Below are positions 25,617-33,500 of a stretch of 64,000 nt of DNA, in pieces. The DNA is from an uncultured Latescibacterota bacterium (GTDB taxonomy: Bacteria; Latescibacterota; UBA2968; UBA8231). The DNA lies in assembly GCA_958295495.1 (NCBI GenBank), contig OY282352.1, positions 4,844,049 through 4,908,048 on the forward strand, given 5' to 3'. How positions within the stretch are numbered: the first letter of the stretch is position 1; every line of letters begins with the position of its first letter. The notes beneath the pieces are model-generated. The model did no database searches. It saw only the letters and a program-made list of their open reading frames with translations, and was not told where the DNA came from. The position numbers were made by a program, and so were the translations under genes.

Positions 25617-26063
25617 TCAGCCAAAAAGGGCATCTATTTCGTCCTCGTTTTTCGACTCTTCTGCATCGCTTGCCGGTTTTCTTGCGTCCTCTTGCTCGTC
25701 GCCGCGCAAGGCCTCGGTGTTTTCCTCGACGTCGGTACGGGCTCCTTCCACGACTTCCGCGTCGCTCTCTGCTGCGATAAAAACCGCGCCTTCGATCTCG
25801 CGTTGTAGAAGTGCCTGTGCCAACCCGGCAAAATTTTCTTGGACGCCCTCCCCTGTAGCGAGTGCTTGGGCATTTTGGCGCACGAATTCGACGACGTGAT
25901 CCATCCCGGGAAAGGCATCGTCAAAAACCGTCAGATAGGCTCTTATTTTTTCGTCTTGGATCTGGTTCTTGGCGTAATCGAGCCATGAATTTCCAAACAG
26001 CTTGGCCAGCGACTCCAAGGCTTCGAGCCGCTCCGCCACATCGCGCAGGTCATTCGCGTTCAT
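25617..26063 (-). CDS. Hypothetical acidic protein with C-terminal DEIDALFG
   Basis: A 148-aa soluble protein: a helical, moderately hydrophobic N-terminal two-thirds (LEALESLAKLFGNSWLDYAK, FPGMDHVVEFVRQNAQAL) and a strongly acidic disordered tail ending EDEIDALFG. The final motif resembles short peptides of the type DEIDALL that serve as protein-interaction tails, for example at the FliM N-terminus; here it is at the C-terminus. A site like agaggcagcg precedes ATG 26063. It lies upstream of thrC with a 35-base gap. No family is recognised. Confidence 0.65.
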   Translation of the reverse strand: MNANDLRDVAERLEALESLAKLFGNSWLDYAKNQIQDEKIRAYLTVFDDAFPGMDHVVEFVRQNAQALATGEGVQENFAGLAQALLQREIEGAVFIAAESDAEVVEGARTDVEENTEALRGDEQEDARKPASDAEESKNEDEIDALFG

Positions 26064-26142
26064 CGCTGCCTCTGGAGATATTGAACGTCCAAAAAAAAGT
26101 AGTACTAACGTGGAACCCTTCTCTTCTCGGGGCGTTTAATCT

Positions 26143-26171
26143 ATGCGAGCCATTCCGGTCATGGTTCGCAT
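26143..26171. other. 11-bp stem-loop in the gap between two minus-strand genes
   Basis: Arms ATGCGAGCCAT and ATGGTTCGCAT pair over 11 positions with a single G-T mismatch around a 7-base loop. No T-run follows on either strand, so it is not a standard terminator; it could be an operator or RNA element in the 163-base gap 26064-26226. Confidence 0.4.
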
Positions 26172-26226
26172 CCCTCCCTAGCGGTCAGGGCATCCTTAGA
26201 TGCCTTGGCCGCGACTTATTTTGTCT

Positions 26227-27225
26227 TTAGTTCAGTCGCTGTACTACGATGTACCCCATGGGTAATTCCACGACTGGACTCAGTTCCCCAACCTTTAGTT
26301 TCACTACGACGTCCTCAATTTCGGGCCTGAGTTCCCCTGGGCCAAAAAACCCCAAATCCCCGCCTTGACTGGCATTGGGCGCGATGGAAAGCTGCTGTGC
26401 TAGTTGGGAAAAATCGGCTCCTTGGGCCATTTTTTCGAGGACTTCGAGTGCGGACGCTTCTGTTTCGACCAATATGTAGCGCGCCCGCATCTCACCGGCC
26501 ATAATCGCCTGCACCTCTTCGATTTTGGCCGCGATCGCCTGGGCTATATAGGGATCCTGCGCCCGATCTTTAGCCAATTTGTAATACTCGAGCGCTTCGA
26601 GATGGCGCTCGGCTACAGCGAGGAGGAACGCGATGTTGTTGTAGGCTTCGACATCCTCCGGCGACAATTCCGCCACCCTTTGATAGTATTCAATGGCTCG
26701 ATCTACCGAGTCCTTTTGCGCGTAGTAGTATCCATATAGGCGATAGGCTTCCGAGTTTTTGTCGTCCAATGCCAAGGCCCGGTCGAGGCGCTCGCGTGCC
26801 CTTTCGCCCTGCCCGGCCTGCATGTAGAGATAACCGAGGGTACTGTGGACTTTAGTTGAGGAAGGGGCCAAAATACTCGCTTGTTCAACGTAAAAAATAG
26901 ACGAATCTAGCTGGCTCATGGCCAAAAAGGCCTCCCCCAACGCCGAATATACAGGCAGCTGTCTAGGGTCTTCAGCGAGTGATTGCTGCAGCGATTGGGC
27001 CGCCTGCCGATAGCCGCCGGTCTGCATGTAGAGGCTGGCCAAGCGATTGAGAAACATCGCGCTGCCAGCACCCAGTTCAAGGGCCTTTTCGTATTCGGCT
27101 AACGCCTGCTTAGGCTGCCTATGCGCCAACAGGGAATCTCCGCGCTGGACCGCCTCGACGATGGCTTGGCCGCTCGCCGGAGTTGCTATCCCTATTACCG
27201 CGGCGATCAGTCCTATAAACCTCAT
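26227..27225 (-). CDS. Secreted TPR protein fused to a parvulin-type PPIase domain
   Basis: A 332-aa protein with a signal peptide (MRFIGLIAAVIGIATPASGQA), about five tetratricopeptide repeats (residues 30-230; ALDDKNSEAYRLYGYYYAQK is typical) and a C-terminal parvulin-like domain from about residue 240: ARYILVETEASALEVLEKM, GADFSQLAQQLS, GGDLGFFGPGEL and the closing MGYIVVQRLN. Parvulin domains catalyse prolyl isomerisation and chaperone exported proteins. The TPR part replaces the SurA/PrsA helical module usually found. It is probably periplasmic and involved in outer-membrane or secreted protein folding. Confidence 0.82.
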   Translation of the reverse strand: MRFIGLIAAVIGIATPASGQAIVEAVQRGDSLLAHRQPKQALAEYEKALELGAGSAMFLNRLASLYMQTGGYRQAAQSLQQSLAEDPRQLPVYSALGEAFLAMSQLDSSIFYVEQASILAPSSTKVHSTLGYLYMQAGQGERARERLDRALALDDKNSEAYRLYGYYYAQKDSVDRAIEYYQRVAELSPEDVEAYNNIAFLLAVAERHLEALEYYKLAKDRAQDPYIAQAIAAKIEEVQAIMAGEMRARYILVETEASALEVLEKMAQGADFSQLAQQLSIAPNASQGGDLGFFGPGELRPEIEDVVVKLKVGELSPVVELPMGYIVVQRLN

Positions 27226-27248
27226 GCTCCCTCACATCGCGTCCTGAG

Positions 27249-27971
27249 CTAGCGCAGTTGGCGCAGGACTTCCTCGGTAATCCGCTCGACTAGGTCGCTT
27301 TCTCCAGCCAGCTCACAGGACGGTCGATCCCCAATTCCAAAGCGCTTCCTCAGATTCGTGAGATCTTCCACATCTTTATCCTCAAGTGTGCGTATCCCGC
27401 CGAGTTGGTGGGCCACCAAGGCGATTTGGGCAAAGTGTTCGACGGTCTCCATCTTGAAATGGGCGTCCATGACGTGTTCGCCCACGGTTACCACCCCGTG
27501 ATTGGCCATTAGAACGGCGTCGTATTGCCGCAAAAGCGGCTTCATCGGCTCGACGATATCAGGACCGCCGGGCGTACCGTAATCTGCCAGTGGAATGCCC
27601 CCGAGGCTGACGATGACCTCGGGCAATACGCACTGAGTCAGCTCAATGCCAGCGACGGCAAAACCGGTTGCGGTCGGCGGATGTGCATGGACGACGGCGC
27701 GGACATCGGGCCGCAACTTGTAGATTTCGAGATGCATGCGGATTTCCGACGATATTTTCATCGACCCTGCTACTTGCCGGCCCTCCATATCGCAGGTGGC
27801 CAGCATGTCTGCGCTCAAAAAGCCCTTGCTCACCCCGGTCGGAGTACACAGCACTAGGTCATCCTCTAAGCGGACGCTGATATTGCCATCGTTGGCCGCT
27901 ACGTACCCTCGCTTATAGACTCTGTGCCCTACTTCGCATATTTCTTTTTTTATCGCATACGCCGAATTCAT
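27249..27971 (-). CDS. Class II aldolase/adducin family protein
   Basis: A 240-aa zinc-dependent aldolase-like protein related to L-fuculose-phosphate aldolase. Motifs are GYVAANDGNISVRL, CTPTGVSKG, the zinc-binding VVHAHPPTATGFA and MANHGVVTVG. Such enzymes cleave phosphorylated ketoses or act on related substrates; the specific sugar cannot be told. It begins at ATG 27971, overlapping by 4 bases the stop of the upstream membrane protein gene, so the two are coupled. A C-terminal extension of about 30 residues follows the core fold. Confidence 0.85.
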   Translation of the reverse strand: MNSAYAIKKEICEVGHRVYKRGYVAANDGNISVRLEDDLVLCTPTGVSKGFLSADMLATCDMEGRQVAGSMKISSEIRMHLEIYKLRPDVRAVVHAHPPTATGFAVAGIELTQCVLPEVIVSLGGIPLADYGTPGGPDIVEPMKPLLRQYDAVLMANHGVVTVGEHVMDAHFKMETVEHFAQIALVAHQLGGIRTLEDKDVEDLTNLRKRFGIGDRPSCELAGESDLVERITEEVLRQLR

Positions 27972-28798
27972 AAAGCGACCTTTCCCATCGTCCGCAGTCG
28001 GCGGCTACCAATCCACAACCAGCCCAAGCCAGCCGGCAAGCACACATTGCAGGCAAAAATCAGGATGCTGGCCACAAAAGCGGGTTGCGGCTCTAAACCG
28101 AGGCTGCTAAATACCAAGATGGCCGCGGCCTCGCGGACCCCTAGATCCAAAAACCCCAAGGGCAACAGAGTTTTCAGGGCAAATACCACCGGCACCGCCA
28201 ACACAACCGATAAGTCAGCGGCCATACTGGCGGAGACCAAATAGAAAAATTGCGCCATGAATACCATGTTGAACAAGACGGACAACCCGGCGATTGCTCC
28301 CCATGCAGCCGGCCCACTCGCTTTCCGGCGGCACCAGCCCCAATACAGCAGCGCGCCAAGGACGCAGCATAGCAACAGCAAAAAGCCCCTGAGATGGGGC
28401 CATAAAATCCATGCGGCTGCGGCGCCCAAACCCAACGTGACCACGGCCGAACTCAACTTGTCCACGGCCGTCAGCAACGCGGCCTTGGTCCGGCTCCGCC
28501 CCAAAAAAACACCCCGCCCTAATTCGCCTAAACGGCTGGGTGTCACCAGGCCGAGGGCTGCGCCGCCCAGCAACGAGTAGAGCGCATCCCGCCCATTGAC
28601 CGCGGGAATTTGGTTGCGCAACAACAACTGCCACTTAATCCACTGCACGCCGATGCCTACTAGGGCAATCGCCCCGCAGAGGAGCACTTTGTCCCTACCT
28701 ACCTGCCCGGCGGCCGCAAGTAGCGTAGCCGGTTCGAGATACCATACAGAACAGCCGAGGAGGGCCATTGCCAAGAGGATTTTTGCCCAAATTACCAT
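27968..28798 (-). CDS. LPG-synthase-TM/flippase-like membrane protein (PF03706 type)
   Basis: A 276-aa polytopic protein with about 7-8 transmembrane helices and the landmarks of the lysylphosphatidylglycerol synthase membrane-domain family: VQWIKWQLLLR, TPSRLGELGRGVFLG and FLDLGVREAAAILVF. It has only the membrane part, without the cytosolic synthase domain, as in glycan- and lipid-flippase-like relatives. Substrate unknown. It is coupled to the downstream aldolase gene (ATGA overlap). A second family member lies at 46430-47443. Confidence 0.8.
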   Translation of the reverse strand: MVIWAKILLAMALLGCSVWYLEPATLLAAAGQVGRDKVLLCGAIALVGIGVQWIKWQLLLRNQIPAVNGRDALYSLLGGAALGLVTPSRLGELGRGVFLGRSRTKAALLTAVDKLSSAVVTLGLGAAAAWILWPHLRGFLLLLCCVLGALLYWGWCRRKASGPAAWGAIAGLSVLFNMVFMAQFFYLVSASMAADLSVVLAVPVVFALKTLLPLGFLDLGVREAAAILVFSSLGLEPQPAFVASILIFACNVCLPAGLGWLWIGSRRLRTMGKVAL

Positions 28799-28893
28799 GC
28801 AGTCGCCGGAGGACGGATTGGGGACAACGCAGCTTCTGTTTCGCTCTTGTTTAGAGGGCAGAAAATAGGCGACCTAGCACCTTCCGTCAAAGC

Positions 28894-28927
28894 ACAAAAG
28901 CGTTCCCCAAGACGGTCTGGGCAACGC
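28894..28927 (-). terminator. Probable terminator after ychF
   Basis: On the minus strand GGGCGTTGCCCA pairs with TTGGGGAACGC (5-bp outer stem GCGTT/AACGC plus CCCA/TGGG with a G-G mismatch), followed by TTTTGTG. It lies just after the ychF stop in the 169-base gap 28799-28967. Confidence 0.5.
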
Positions 28928-28967
28928 CCCTGTGATGAGCCTAGCGCTCCGCGCTTTCTCCTAAGCC

Positions 28968-30059
28968 TCAAGCCTTAAAAAGGAAGGTGATGACGTCCCC
29001 ATCGGCGACGGCGTAATCCCGGCCTTCGCTCCGCAATTGCCCGGCCGCTTTCATCGGTGCCCACCCACCCATAGTGAGTAGCTGATCACAAGAGGCCAGT
29101 TCGGCGCGGATAAACCCCTTTTCCATATCCGTGTGGATTCGCCCGGCCGCTCGCGGTGCCTTTTCCCCGCGTGGCAACTGCCAAGCCTGCAACTTGCCGT
29201 TGGCGAGCGTATAGAAGGTAATCAGATCTAGCAGATTGTATCCGGCTTGGACTAATCGCTCTATCCCTTCATGCTCCAGCCCCCATTCCCTGACGAACTC
29301 CGCTTTCTCCTCCCGACTCAGAACAGCCATCTCCGCTTCAAGCTGCACTGAGACGACCAGCACTTGGTCCGCTCCACAGCGCTCGACCAGTCGATCCACC
29401 CATGGCCCTGGCACATCGGCCTCCACTTCCCCGACATTGGCCGCGTAAAGCACCGGCTTTGCCGTCAGCAAGCGATACGGAGCAAGCGCGTCTCTTTCTT
29501 CTGGGGCCAACCCCATCGCTGCCGCAGCCGTTCCGCGCTGCAATCCCTCTAAGACCTTGGCGCAGACCGCCAACTCTTGCACACGCACACTCCGTGGCTC
29601 AGAACGGACCACTTTGTCCAGATAGGGCACGGCCTTTTCCATGACCGCCAAATCAGCAAGCAGCAACTCCGTTTCAATAGTCTCAATATCGCGCAAGGGG
29701 TCAATCTCCCCATCTACATGGCTTATCTGCGCGCCGTCAAAACAGCGCACCAAGTGGACTAGGGCATCGGCGTCTCGGACGTGGGCGAGGAATTGATTGC
29801 CCAGCCCGGCCCCTTGGTGCGCGCCCCGCACCAGCCCGGCAATATCGACAAAGCGGATGCTCGTAGGCGTTGTCGATTCCGGCTGTATAACTTCGCTCAA
29901 CCGCTCCAATCGCGAATCCGGGACCTCAACGGTACCCACATTGGGTGCCACCGTGCAAAATGGGTAATTAGATACCTCGACCCCATCCCCCGTTAGCGCG
30001 TTGAAGAGCGTTGATTTGCCTACATTGGGCAAGCCGATTATGCCGATGGATAGAGCCAT
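28968..30059 (-). CDS. ychF: Redox-responsive ATPase YchF (OBG-family)
   Basis: Universally conserved P-loop NTPase that binds ribosomes and prefers ATP. The 363-aa protein has G1 GLPNVGKSTLFNALT, YPFCTVAPNVG, G3 DIAGLVRGAHQGAGLGNQFL, an atypical G4 region (LYAANVGE in place of NKxD, normal for YchF) and a C-terminal TGS domain with FYTLANGKLQAWQL and RIHTDMEKGFIRAEL. The start is ATG 30059. It lies between the tRNA cluster terminator and a flippase-like gene. Confidence 0.96.
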   Translation of the reverse strand: MALSIGIIGLPNVGKSTLFNALTGDGVEVSNYPFCTVAPNVGTVEVPDSRLERLSEVIQPESTTPTSIRFVDIAGLVRGAHQGAGLGNQFLAHVRDADALVHLVRCFDGAQISHVDGEIDPLRDIETIETELLLADLAVMEKAVPYLDKVVRSEPRSVRVQELAVCAKVLEGLQRGTAAAAMGLAPEERDALAPYRLLTAKPVLYAANVGEVEADVPGPWVDRLVERCGADQVLVVSVQLEAEMAVLSREEKAEFVREWGLEHEGIERLVQAGYNLLDLITFYTLANGKLQAWQLPRGEKAPRAAGRIHTDMEKGFIRAELASCDQLLTMGGWAPMKAAGQLRSEGRDYAVADGDVITFLFKA

Positions 30060-30076
30060 ATCTCGTATCGCAAATA

Positions 30077-30117
30077 AATTAAGTCCCTGTAAGCCAAACG
30101 CTCACAGGGACTTAATT
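30077..30117 (-). terminator. Hairpin terminator downstream of the tRNA cluster
   Basis: Perfect 14-bp inverted repeat, AATTAAGTCCCTGT (30077-30090) and its reverse complement (30104-30117), with a 13-base loop. On the minus strand the stem is followed by TTATTTG. It lies 2 bases beyond the encoded CCA end of the last tRNA. Confidence 0.75.
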
Positions 30118-30119
30118 CG

Positions 30120-30197
30120 TGGTCGGGGTGGCCGGATTTGAACCGGCGACCCCCTGCTCCCGAAGCAGGTGCGCTAGCCGGGCTGCGCCACACCCCG
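30120..30197 (-). tRNA. tRNA-Pro (anticodon CGG)
   Basis: Minus-strand cloverleaf: acceptor CGGGGTG/CACCCCG, D-arm with GCGCAGCCCGGCTAGCGC, anticodon stem CCTGC/GCAGG with loop TTCGGGA (anticodon CGG), and T-arm GCCGGTTCAAATCCGGC. The discriminator A and the CCA end are encoded (30120-30123). The C1-G72 pair is normal for bacterial tRNA-Pro. Confidence 0.95.
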
Positions 30198-30229
30198 ACA
30201 TGAACAAGCAAAAAAAATAAATATAAAAA

Positions 30230-30307
30230 TGGTCGGGGTGACTGGATTTGAACCAGCGACCTCTTCCACCCCAAGGAAGCGCGCTAGCCGGGCTGCGCCA
30301 CACCCCG
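30230..30307 (-). tRNA. tRNA-Pro (anticodon GGG)
   Basis: Minus-strand cloverleaf nearly identical to its neighbour outside the anticodon arm: acceptor CGGGGTG/CACCCCG, anticodon stem CTTCC/GGAAG with loop TTGGGGT (anticodon GGG), and T-arm GCTGGTTCAAATCCAGT. CCA is encoded. The 32-base spacer to the next tRNA is A/T-rich. Confidence 0.95.
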
Positions 30308-30341
30308 ACTTAATTATCCGACCATACTCTGGCGACAAAAA

Positions 30342-30418
30342 TGGTGAGCTAACCAGGATTCGAACCTGGGACCTCCGGTTCCGGAGACCGGCGCTCTATC
30401 CAGCTGAGCTATTAGCCC
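30342..30418 (-). tRNA. tRNA-Arg (anticodon CCG)
   Basis: Minus-strand cloverleaf: acceptor GGGCTAA/TTAGCTC (one G-U pair), D-arm AGCTCAGCTGGATAGAGC, anticodon stem CCGGT/ACCGG with loop CTCCGGA (anticodon CCG), and T-arm CCAGGTTCGAATCCTGG. CCA is encoded. It is the first tRNA of a three-gene cluster, 6 bases after the small basic protein gene, so it may be cotranscribed with HU. Confidence 0.95.
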
Positions 30419-30424
30419 CTTAAC

Positions 30425-30520
30425 CTAGATATTCTTCTTCTTGTGTCGATTTTTGCGCAGTCTCTTCTTGCGCTTGTGCGTAGCGATCTTATGCCGCTTT
30501 CTCTTCCTGCCACAGGGCAT
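30425..30520 (-). CDS. AURKAIP1/COX24 (mS38/bS22-like) mini ribosomal protein
   Basis: A 31-aa, extremely basic protein: MPCGRKRKRHKIATHKRKKR, then LRKNRHKKKNI. This matches the AURKAIP1/COX24 domain proteins of Bacteroidota and relatives, homologous to mitochondrial mS38 and mycobacterial bS22, which sit near the decoding centre of the small subunit. ATG 30520 lies inside the HU gene in another frame, so the two overlap by 32 bases, and an AGGAGA site 8 bases upstream supports real translation. The tRNA-Arg gene begins 6 bases after the stop. It is a useful phylogenetic marker. Confidence 0.85.
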   Translation of the reverse strand: MPCGRKRKRHKIATHKRKKRLRKNRHKKKNI

Positions 30521-30830
30521 CTTTTTTATCTCCTGGACCTTTGTCCTCTATGTTTTCCCCATTGACGCGCGCCCGCAATTCCTTTGAAGGCTTAAACGTC
30601 GGGGCCTTGCGACCGGCGATTTTCACTTCAGCACCCGTGCGGGGATTGCGGCCTGTGCGCGGTGCCCGCTCAACGACTTTGAAGGTGCCAAAACCGCGAA
30701 TTTCAATGTGATCTTCCCGTTCCAAGGCCTCGACTACGGACTCAATAAAGCCCTCGACGACAGCCGCAGTATCCGTCTTGGTAAGCCCTGTTCCCTCGGC
30801 GATTAGACGCACGATATCAGCTTTCGTCAA
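30489..30830 (-). CDS. HU-family DNA-binding protein
   Basis: Nucleoid protein that bends DNA as a dimer. The 113-aa sequence has the family core: TKADIVRLIAEGTGLTKTDT, IEIRGFGTFKVVERAPRTGR, NPRTGAEVKIAGRKAPTFKP. About 16 residues beyond the usual C-terminus (GPGDKKDALWQEEKAA) come from the region shared with the overlapping small ribosomal gene. The start is TTG 30830, since no ATG fits; a sigma-70-like promoter lies 67 bases upstream. HU versus IHF subtype cannot be settled. Confidence 0.92.
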   Translation of the reverse strand: MTKADIVRLIAEGTGLTKTDTAAVVEGFIESVVEALEREDHIEIRGFGTFKVVERAPRTGRNPRTGAEVKIAGRKAPTFKPSKELRARVNGENIEDKGPGDKKDALWQEEKAA

Positions 30831-30896
30831 GACCGTACTCTCGTATGTGGGTGGATTGAAATCGCGTTAACTATCACGCCAACAAATAGTTCTAAG

Positions 30897-30925
30897 AGGA
30901 TATGGCATGGCTTATGCCCTGTCAA
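30897..30925 (-). promoter_or_regulatory. Sigma-70-type promoter for the HU / small ribosomal protein / tRNA unit
   Basis: On the minus strand a perfect TTGACA (30920-30925), 17-base spacer and TATCCT (30897-30902). It lies in the gap between mreC and the HU start, pointing toward HU. Confidence 0.65.
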
Positions 30926-30941
30926 GACGAACAGTGCCCTC

Positions 30942-31718
30942 TTAGCCCGGGCTGAGGTCCTTGCCAAGTACAAAAACCTCTTCGAGCACAGAGAAATCCA
31001 CGATCGATTTGAGGATGACCCGCAAAAAGACCGGGGCCCGTTTCTCCTGATTCACCTCCACCACCGTGCCAATCGGTATGCCCTTGGGGTATCGCCCGCC
31101 CAACCCCGACGATACGACTAGATCGCCCTCCTGCACTAAGTTGCTCGCTTCGACGAATTGCAACCGGAACCGATGGCCGTCGATCCACGAGACAATGCCT
31201 TGGGCTCGCGTCGCTTGGATTAAAGCACTAACCCTCGTGCGCATCAACAACTGCACGACTGAGTCTGATGGCCCGACTTGGGCAATGTGCCCGACGAGCC
31301 CTTCGGGCGTCACCACGGGCATATCCTTATCTACGCCGAGGTCGCGGCCAGCATTGATGACGATCGTGTTGTAAATGTGGTCGGGGTCGCGGCCAATCAC
31401 CTCGGCAGAAATAACGCGTGTGCCCCCATTTAGCGGGCGAAAGGACAAGGCCTTGCGCAGGCGCACATTTTCCCAGCCAGCTTCCTGTAGCTGCATGTTG
31501 TCGAGGGCTAGAGCTACGTTTTGGGTCAGGAGAAAACGGCTCTTTTCCTCGTTGTGAGCAGAGCGGATGACTCGAGAAAACAGTGCTTGACCTGATGCCA
31601 ATAAACCGACTTGGCACTGCTCGGCGAGGTAAGTCTTATAGGGTCGAGGTAAGCTCATCAAAATCAAGGCGCAGGCAACGGCTAGCCCAATGATGAGGAG
31701 CTCTCGAGTATTGGCCAT
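30942..31718 (-). CDS. mreC: Rod-shape-determining protein MreC
   Basis: Bitopic membrane protein of the elongasome that scaffolds peptidoglycan synthesis. The 258-aa protein has a cytoplasmic start, a transmembrane helix (LLIIGLAVACALILMSLP), a coiled coil (about residues 55-90), and the periplasmic beta-domain with RVISAEVIGRDPDHIYNTIV, MPVVTPEGLVGHI, LMRTRVSALI and VSSGLGGRYPKGIPIGTV. It begins 5 bases after the mreB stop. mreD, often next, is not found downstream; HU and tRNA genes follow. Confidence 0.95.
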   Translation of the reverse strand: MANTRELLIIGLAVACALILMSLPRPYKTYLAEQCQVGLLASGQALFSRVIRSAHNEEKSRFLLTQNVALALDNMQLQEAGWENVRLRKALSFRPLNGGTRVISAEVIGRDPDHIYNTIVINAGRDLGVDKDMPVVTPEGLVGHIAQVGPSDSVVQLLMRTRVSALIQATRAQGIVSWIDGHRFRLQFVEASNLVQEGDLVVSSGLGGRYPKGIPIGTVVEVNQEKRAPVFLRVILKSIVDFSVLEEVFVLGKDLSPG

Positions 31719-31723
31719 GTCGA

Positions 31724-32743
31724 TTAGAGCAAAACTTGGCGGTAGTTATCAAACTCTTCAAGAATACGGGCATTGCCCCGTACCACAGCCGAAAGCGGGT
31801 CTTCACTATCGACGTAAGTAGGCAAATTCGTCGCCTCAAGCAGGTGCTCCTTCAGCCCTCGCAACATGCTCCCGCCGCCGCAGAGTACCATACCCCTATC
31901 GAGGATATCCGCCGCCAATTCGGGCGGCATCCTCTCCAACACTCTGCGTACGCTGGCGACGATTTGGGCTACGGAACCAGCTAGGGATTCTCGTATCTCC
32001 ACTGAGTTCACTTGCAAGACTTTGGGTAGCCCGGCTACGGTATCGCGACCGCGCACCGCGATACTCTCTTCTGTATCCAACTCCGTTGCCGACCCAATTT
32101 GCCACTTGATGTTTTCGGCACCTTGGACGCCAATAAGCAGGTTGTGCTTTCTACGCATCCACTCGGAAATCGACTGGTCCATAGCCTCCCCAGCCACCCG
32201 TAGCGACTCGTGTTCGACGAGACCTGAAAGGGCGATTACGGCGACCTCCGTCGTCCCGCCGCCAATATCGATGACCATTGAACCGACGGCTTGATCGACC
32301 GGCAATCCCATACCGATGGCCGCGGCCATCGGTTCGCTGACCATATAGACTTCTCTGGCCCCCACGCGCTCGCAGGAATTTCGCACGGCTCGCTTCTCTA
32401 CTTCAGTACTGCCTGCCGGGACCGCTACCACGATCTTGGGCCGCATGAAAAGTTTGTTCTTTTTTACTTTGCGAATAAAGCTGCGAATCATCTCCTCGGT
32501 AACTTCAAAATCGGCGATGACGCCGTCCTTCAGGGGGCGAATTATTTGAATACCGGCGTTTTCACGCCCCATCATCTCCTTGGCCTCAGCGCCGACGGCA
32601 ATGACTTTTTGGGTGGCGACTTGGCGGGCTACAACCGAGGGCTCGTTGAGGACGATTCCCTTGCCTTTGACAAACACTAAGGTGTTGGCGGTCCCTAAGT
32701 CTATTCCTATTTCGTGCGAAAAGAAACGCGATAAAACGCTCAT
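31724..32743 (-). CDS. mreB: Rod-shape-determining actin homologue MreB
   Basis: Cytoplasmic actin-like filament protein that positions the cell-wall elongation machinery. The 339-aa sequence shows phosphate 1 IGIDLGTANTLVFVKGKGIV, the connector and phosphate 2 motifs (SMVIDIGGGTTEVAVIAL) and the adenosine motif MVLCGGGSMLRGL. The open frame reaches 32797, but ATG 32743 (MSVLSRFFSHEIGID) has a ggagat site 7 bases upstream and fits the family. Downstream mreC follows after 5 bases. The organism is therefore probably rod-shaped. Confidence 0.97.
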   Translation of the reverse strand: MSVLSRFFSHEIGIDLGTANTLVFVKGKGIVLNEPSVVARQVATQKVIAVGAEAKEMMGRENAGIQIIRPLKDGVIADFEVTEEMIRSFIRKVKKNKLFMRPKIVVAVPAGSTEVEKRAVRNSCERVGAREVYMVSEPMAAAIGMGLPVDQAVGSMVIDIGGGTTEVAVIALSGLVEHESLRVAGEAMDQSISEWMRRKHNLLIGVQGAENIKWQIGSATELDTEESIAVRGRDTVAGLPKVLQVNSVEIRESLAGSVAQIVASVRRVLERMPPELAADILDRGMVLCGGGSMLRGLKEHLLEATNLPTYVDSEDPLSAVVRGNARILEEFDNYRQVLL

Positions 32744-32954
32744 TCTGTATCTCCATCCAAAAGTTAAATCTCGACTCTGTAGCCTTGGTCTGAGCACCCC
32801 GGCATTGAGAGCATCCGCATATTGCCTATCTATAATAACTTAAAATAACTAAGGGGATTTGGATTTGCCAAATCACCCGCCCCCTTATATTTTCTAGCGC
32901 TAGCTAATTCTGGACACACACGCACACAATTTTCAGGGAGGCAGCGCATTCGCT

Positions 32955-33440
32955 ATGAACAAGGCCGCGCGGCATGTACTGCGGAGATTAGGTACCGACA
33001 ATAGCTTGGACCACGAGCGCCAACAGCGCCTTGCGCACGAAGTACAAGAAGAGCAGCAAAAACGCCGGGAACAAGGGGCCGACCAAGATACTGGCTTCGA
33101 GGCCATTCCCGATGAAATGCTGACTGAGTCGGAGAAGCGCCACGAGAAATATCGCCGCCAACAGGCCATGGCCGGGCGGTTTACCCCCGCTGCCGAGCGC
33201 CTGCCCATTATGACGGCTGAAGAGCGGGCCATCCACAACAAGGATCGCCCTAAGCGGCAGCAGACTTCGTTTGAGGGGCCGATTGAAAAGCTAATCGAGA
33301 AATACCAAGACTTAAAGGAAGTACAGCGCCACCTGACCTTGGGTCAATCCATGAAGTACGAGTTTACCAGCGACGGTCGCGTTCTTGACAAAGAAGGCAA
33401 TGTGATCTTCGATGGAGAAAAGATCGTCGACAAGCTCTAA
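32955..33440 (+). CDS. Hypothetical charged protein
   Basis: A 161-aa hydrophilic protein rich in Gln, Glu and Arg. The first 110 residues look helical (HERQQRLAHEVQEEQQKRRE, EKRHEKYRRQQ). The C-terminal 30 residues contain a beta-hairpin-like MKYEFTSDGRVLDKEGNVIF. There is no signal peptide and no transmembrane helix. ATG 32955 follows gggagg at 32937-32942. It is divergent from mreB and precedes the lipoprotein/TRAP genes. I recognise no family. Confidence 0.65.
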   Translation: MNKAARHVLRRLGTDNSLDHERQQRLAHEVQEEQQKRREQGADQDTGFEAIPDEMLTESEKRHEKYRRQQAMAGRFTPAAERLPIMTAEERAIHNKDRPKRQQTSFEGPIEKLIEKYQDLKEVQRHLTLGQSMKYEFTSDGRVLDKEGNVIFDGEKIVDKL

Positions 33441-33500
33441 GTTAGCTGGCTTGCTCTCCTATTAAAATTAACAAGTGGCTGCTGGCCGCGATCCGACTTG

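Noticed and set aside
26128..26190. An 8-codon minus-strand frame (MTGMARID) with a gggaggg site, inside the 26143-26171 stem-loop
   Set aside because: Too short, with no run of a regulatory amino acid and no terminator-like alternative hairpin; it could arise by chance.
30077..30117. The perfect 14-bp palindrome after tRNA-Pro as a recombination (att) site
   Set aside because: It is 2 bases beyond the tRNA end with a T-rich tail on the minus strand, and no integrase is nearby; a terminator explains it better.
30120..30307. The two near-identical tRNA-Pro genes as an integration duplicate
   Set aside because: They have different anticodons (CGG and GGG) and complete cloverleafs with CCA, so they are functional isoacceptors, not an att duplication.
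32896..32905. Palindrome CTAGCGCTAG upstream of the hypothetical gene at 32955
   Set aside because: Ten bases is short enough to occur by chance and no second copy was noticed.
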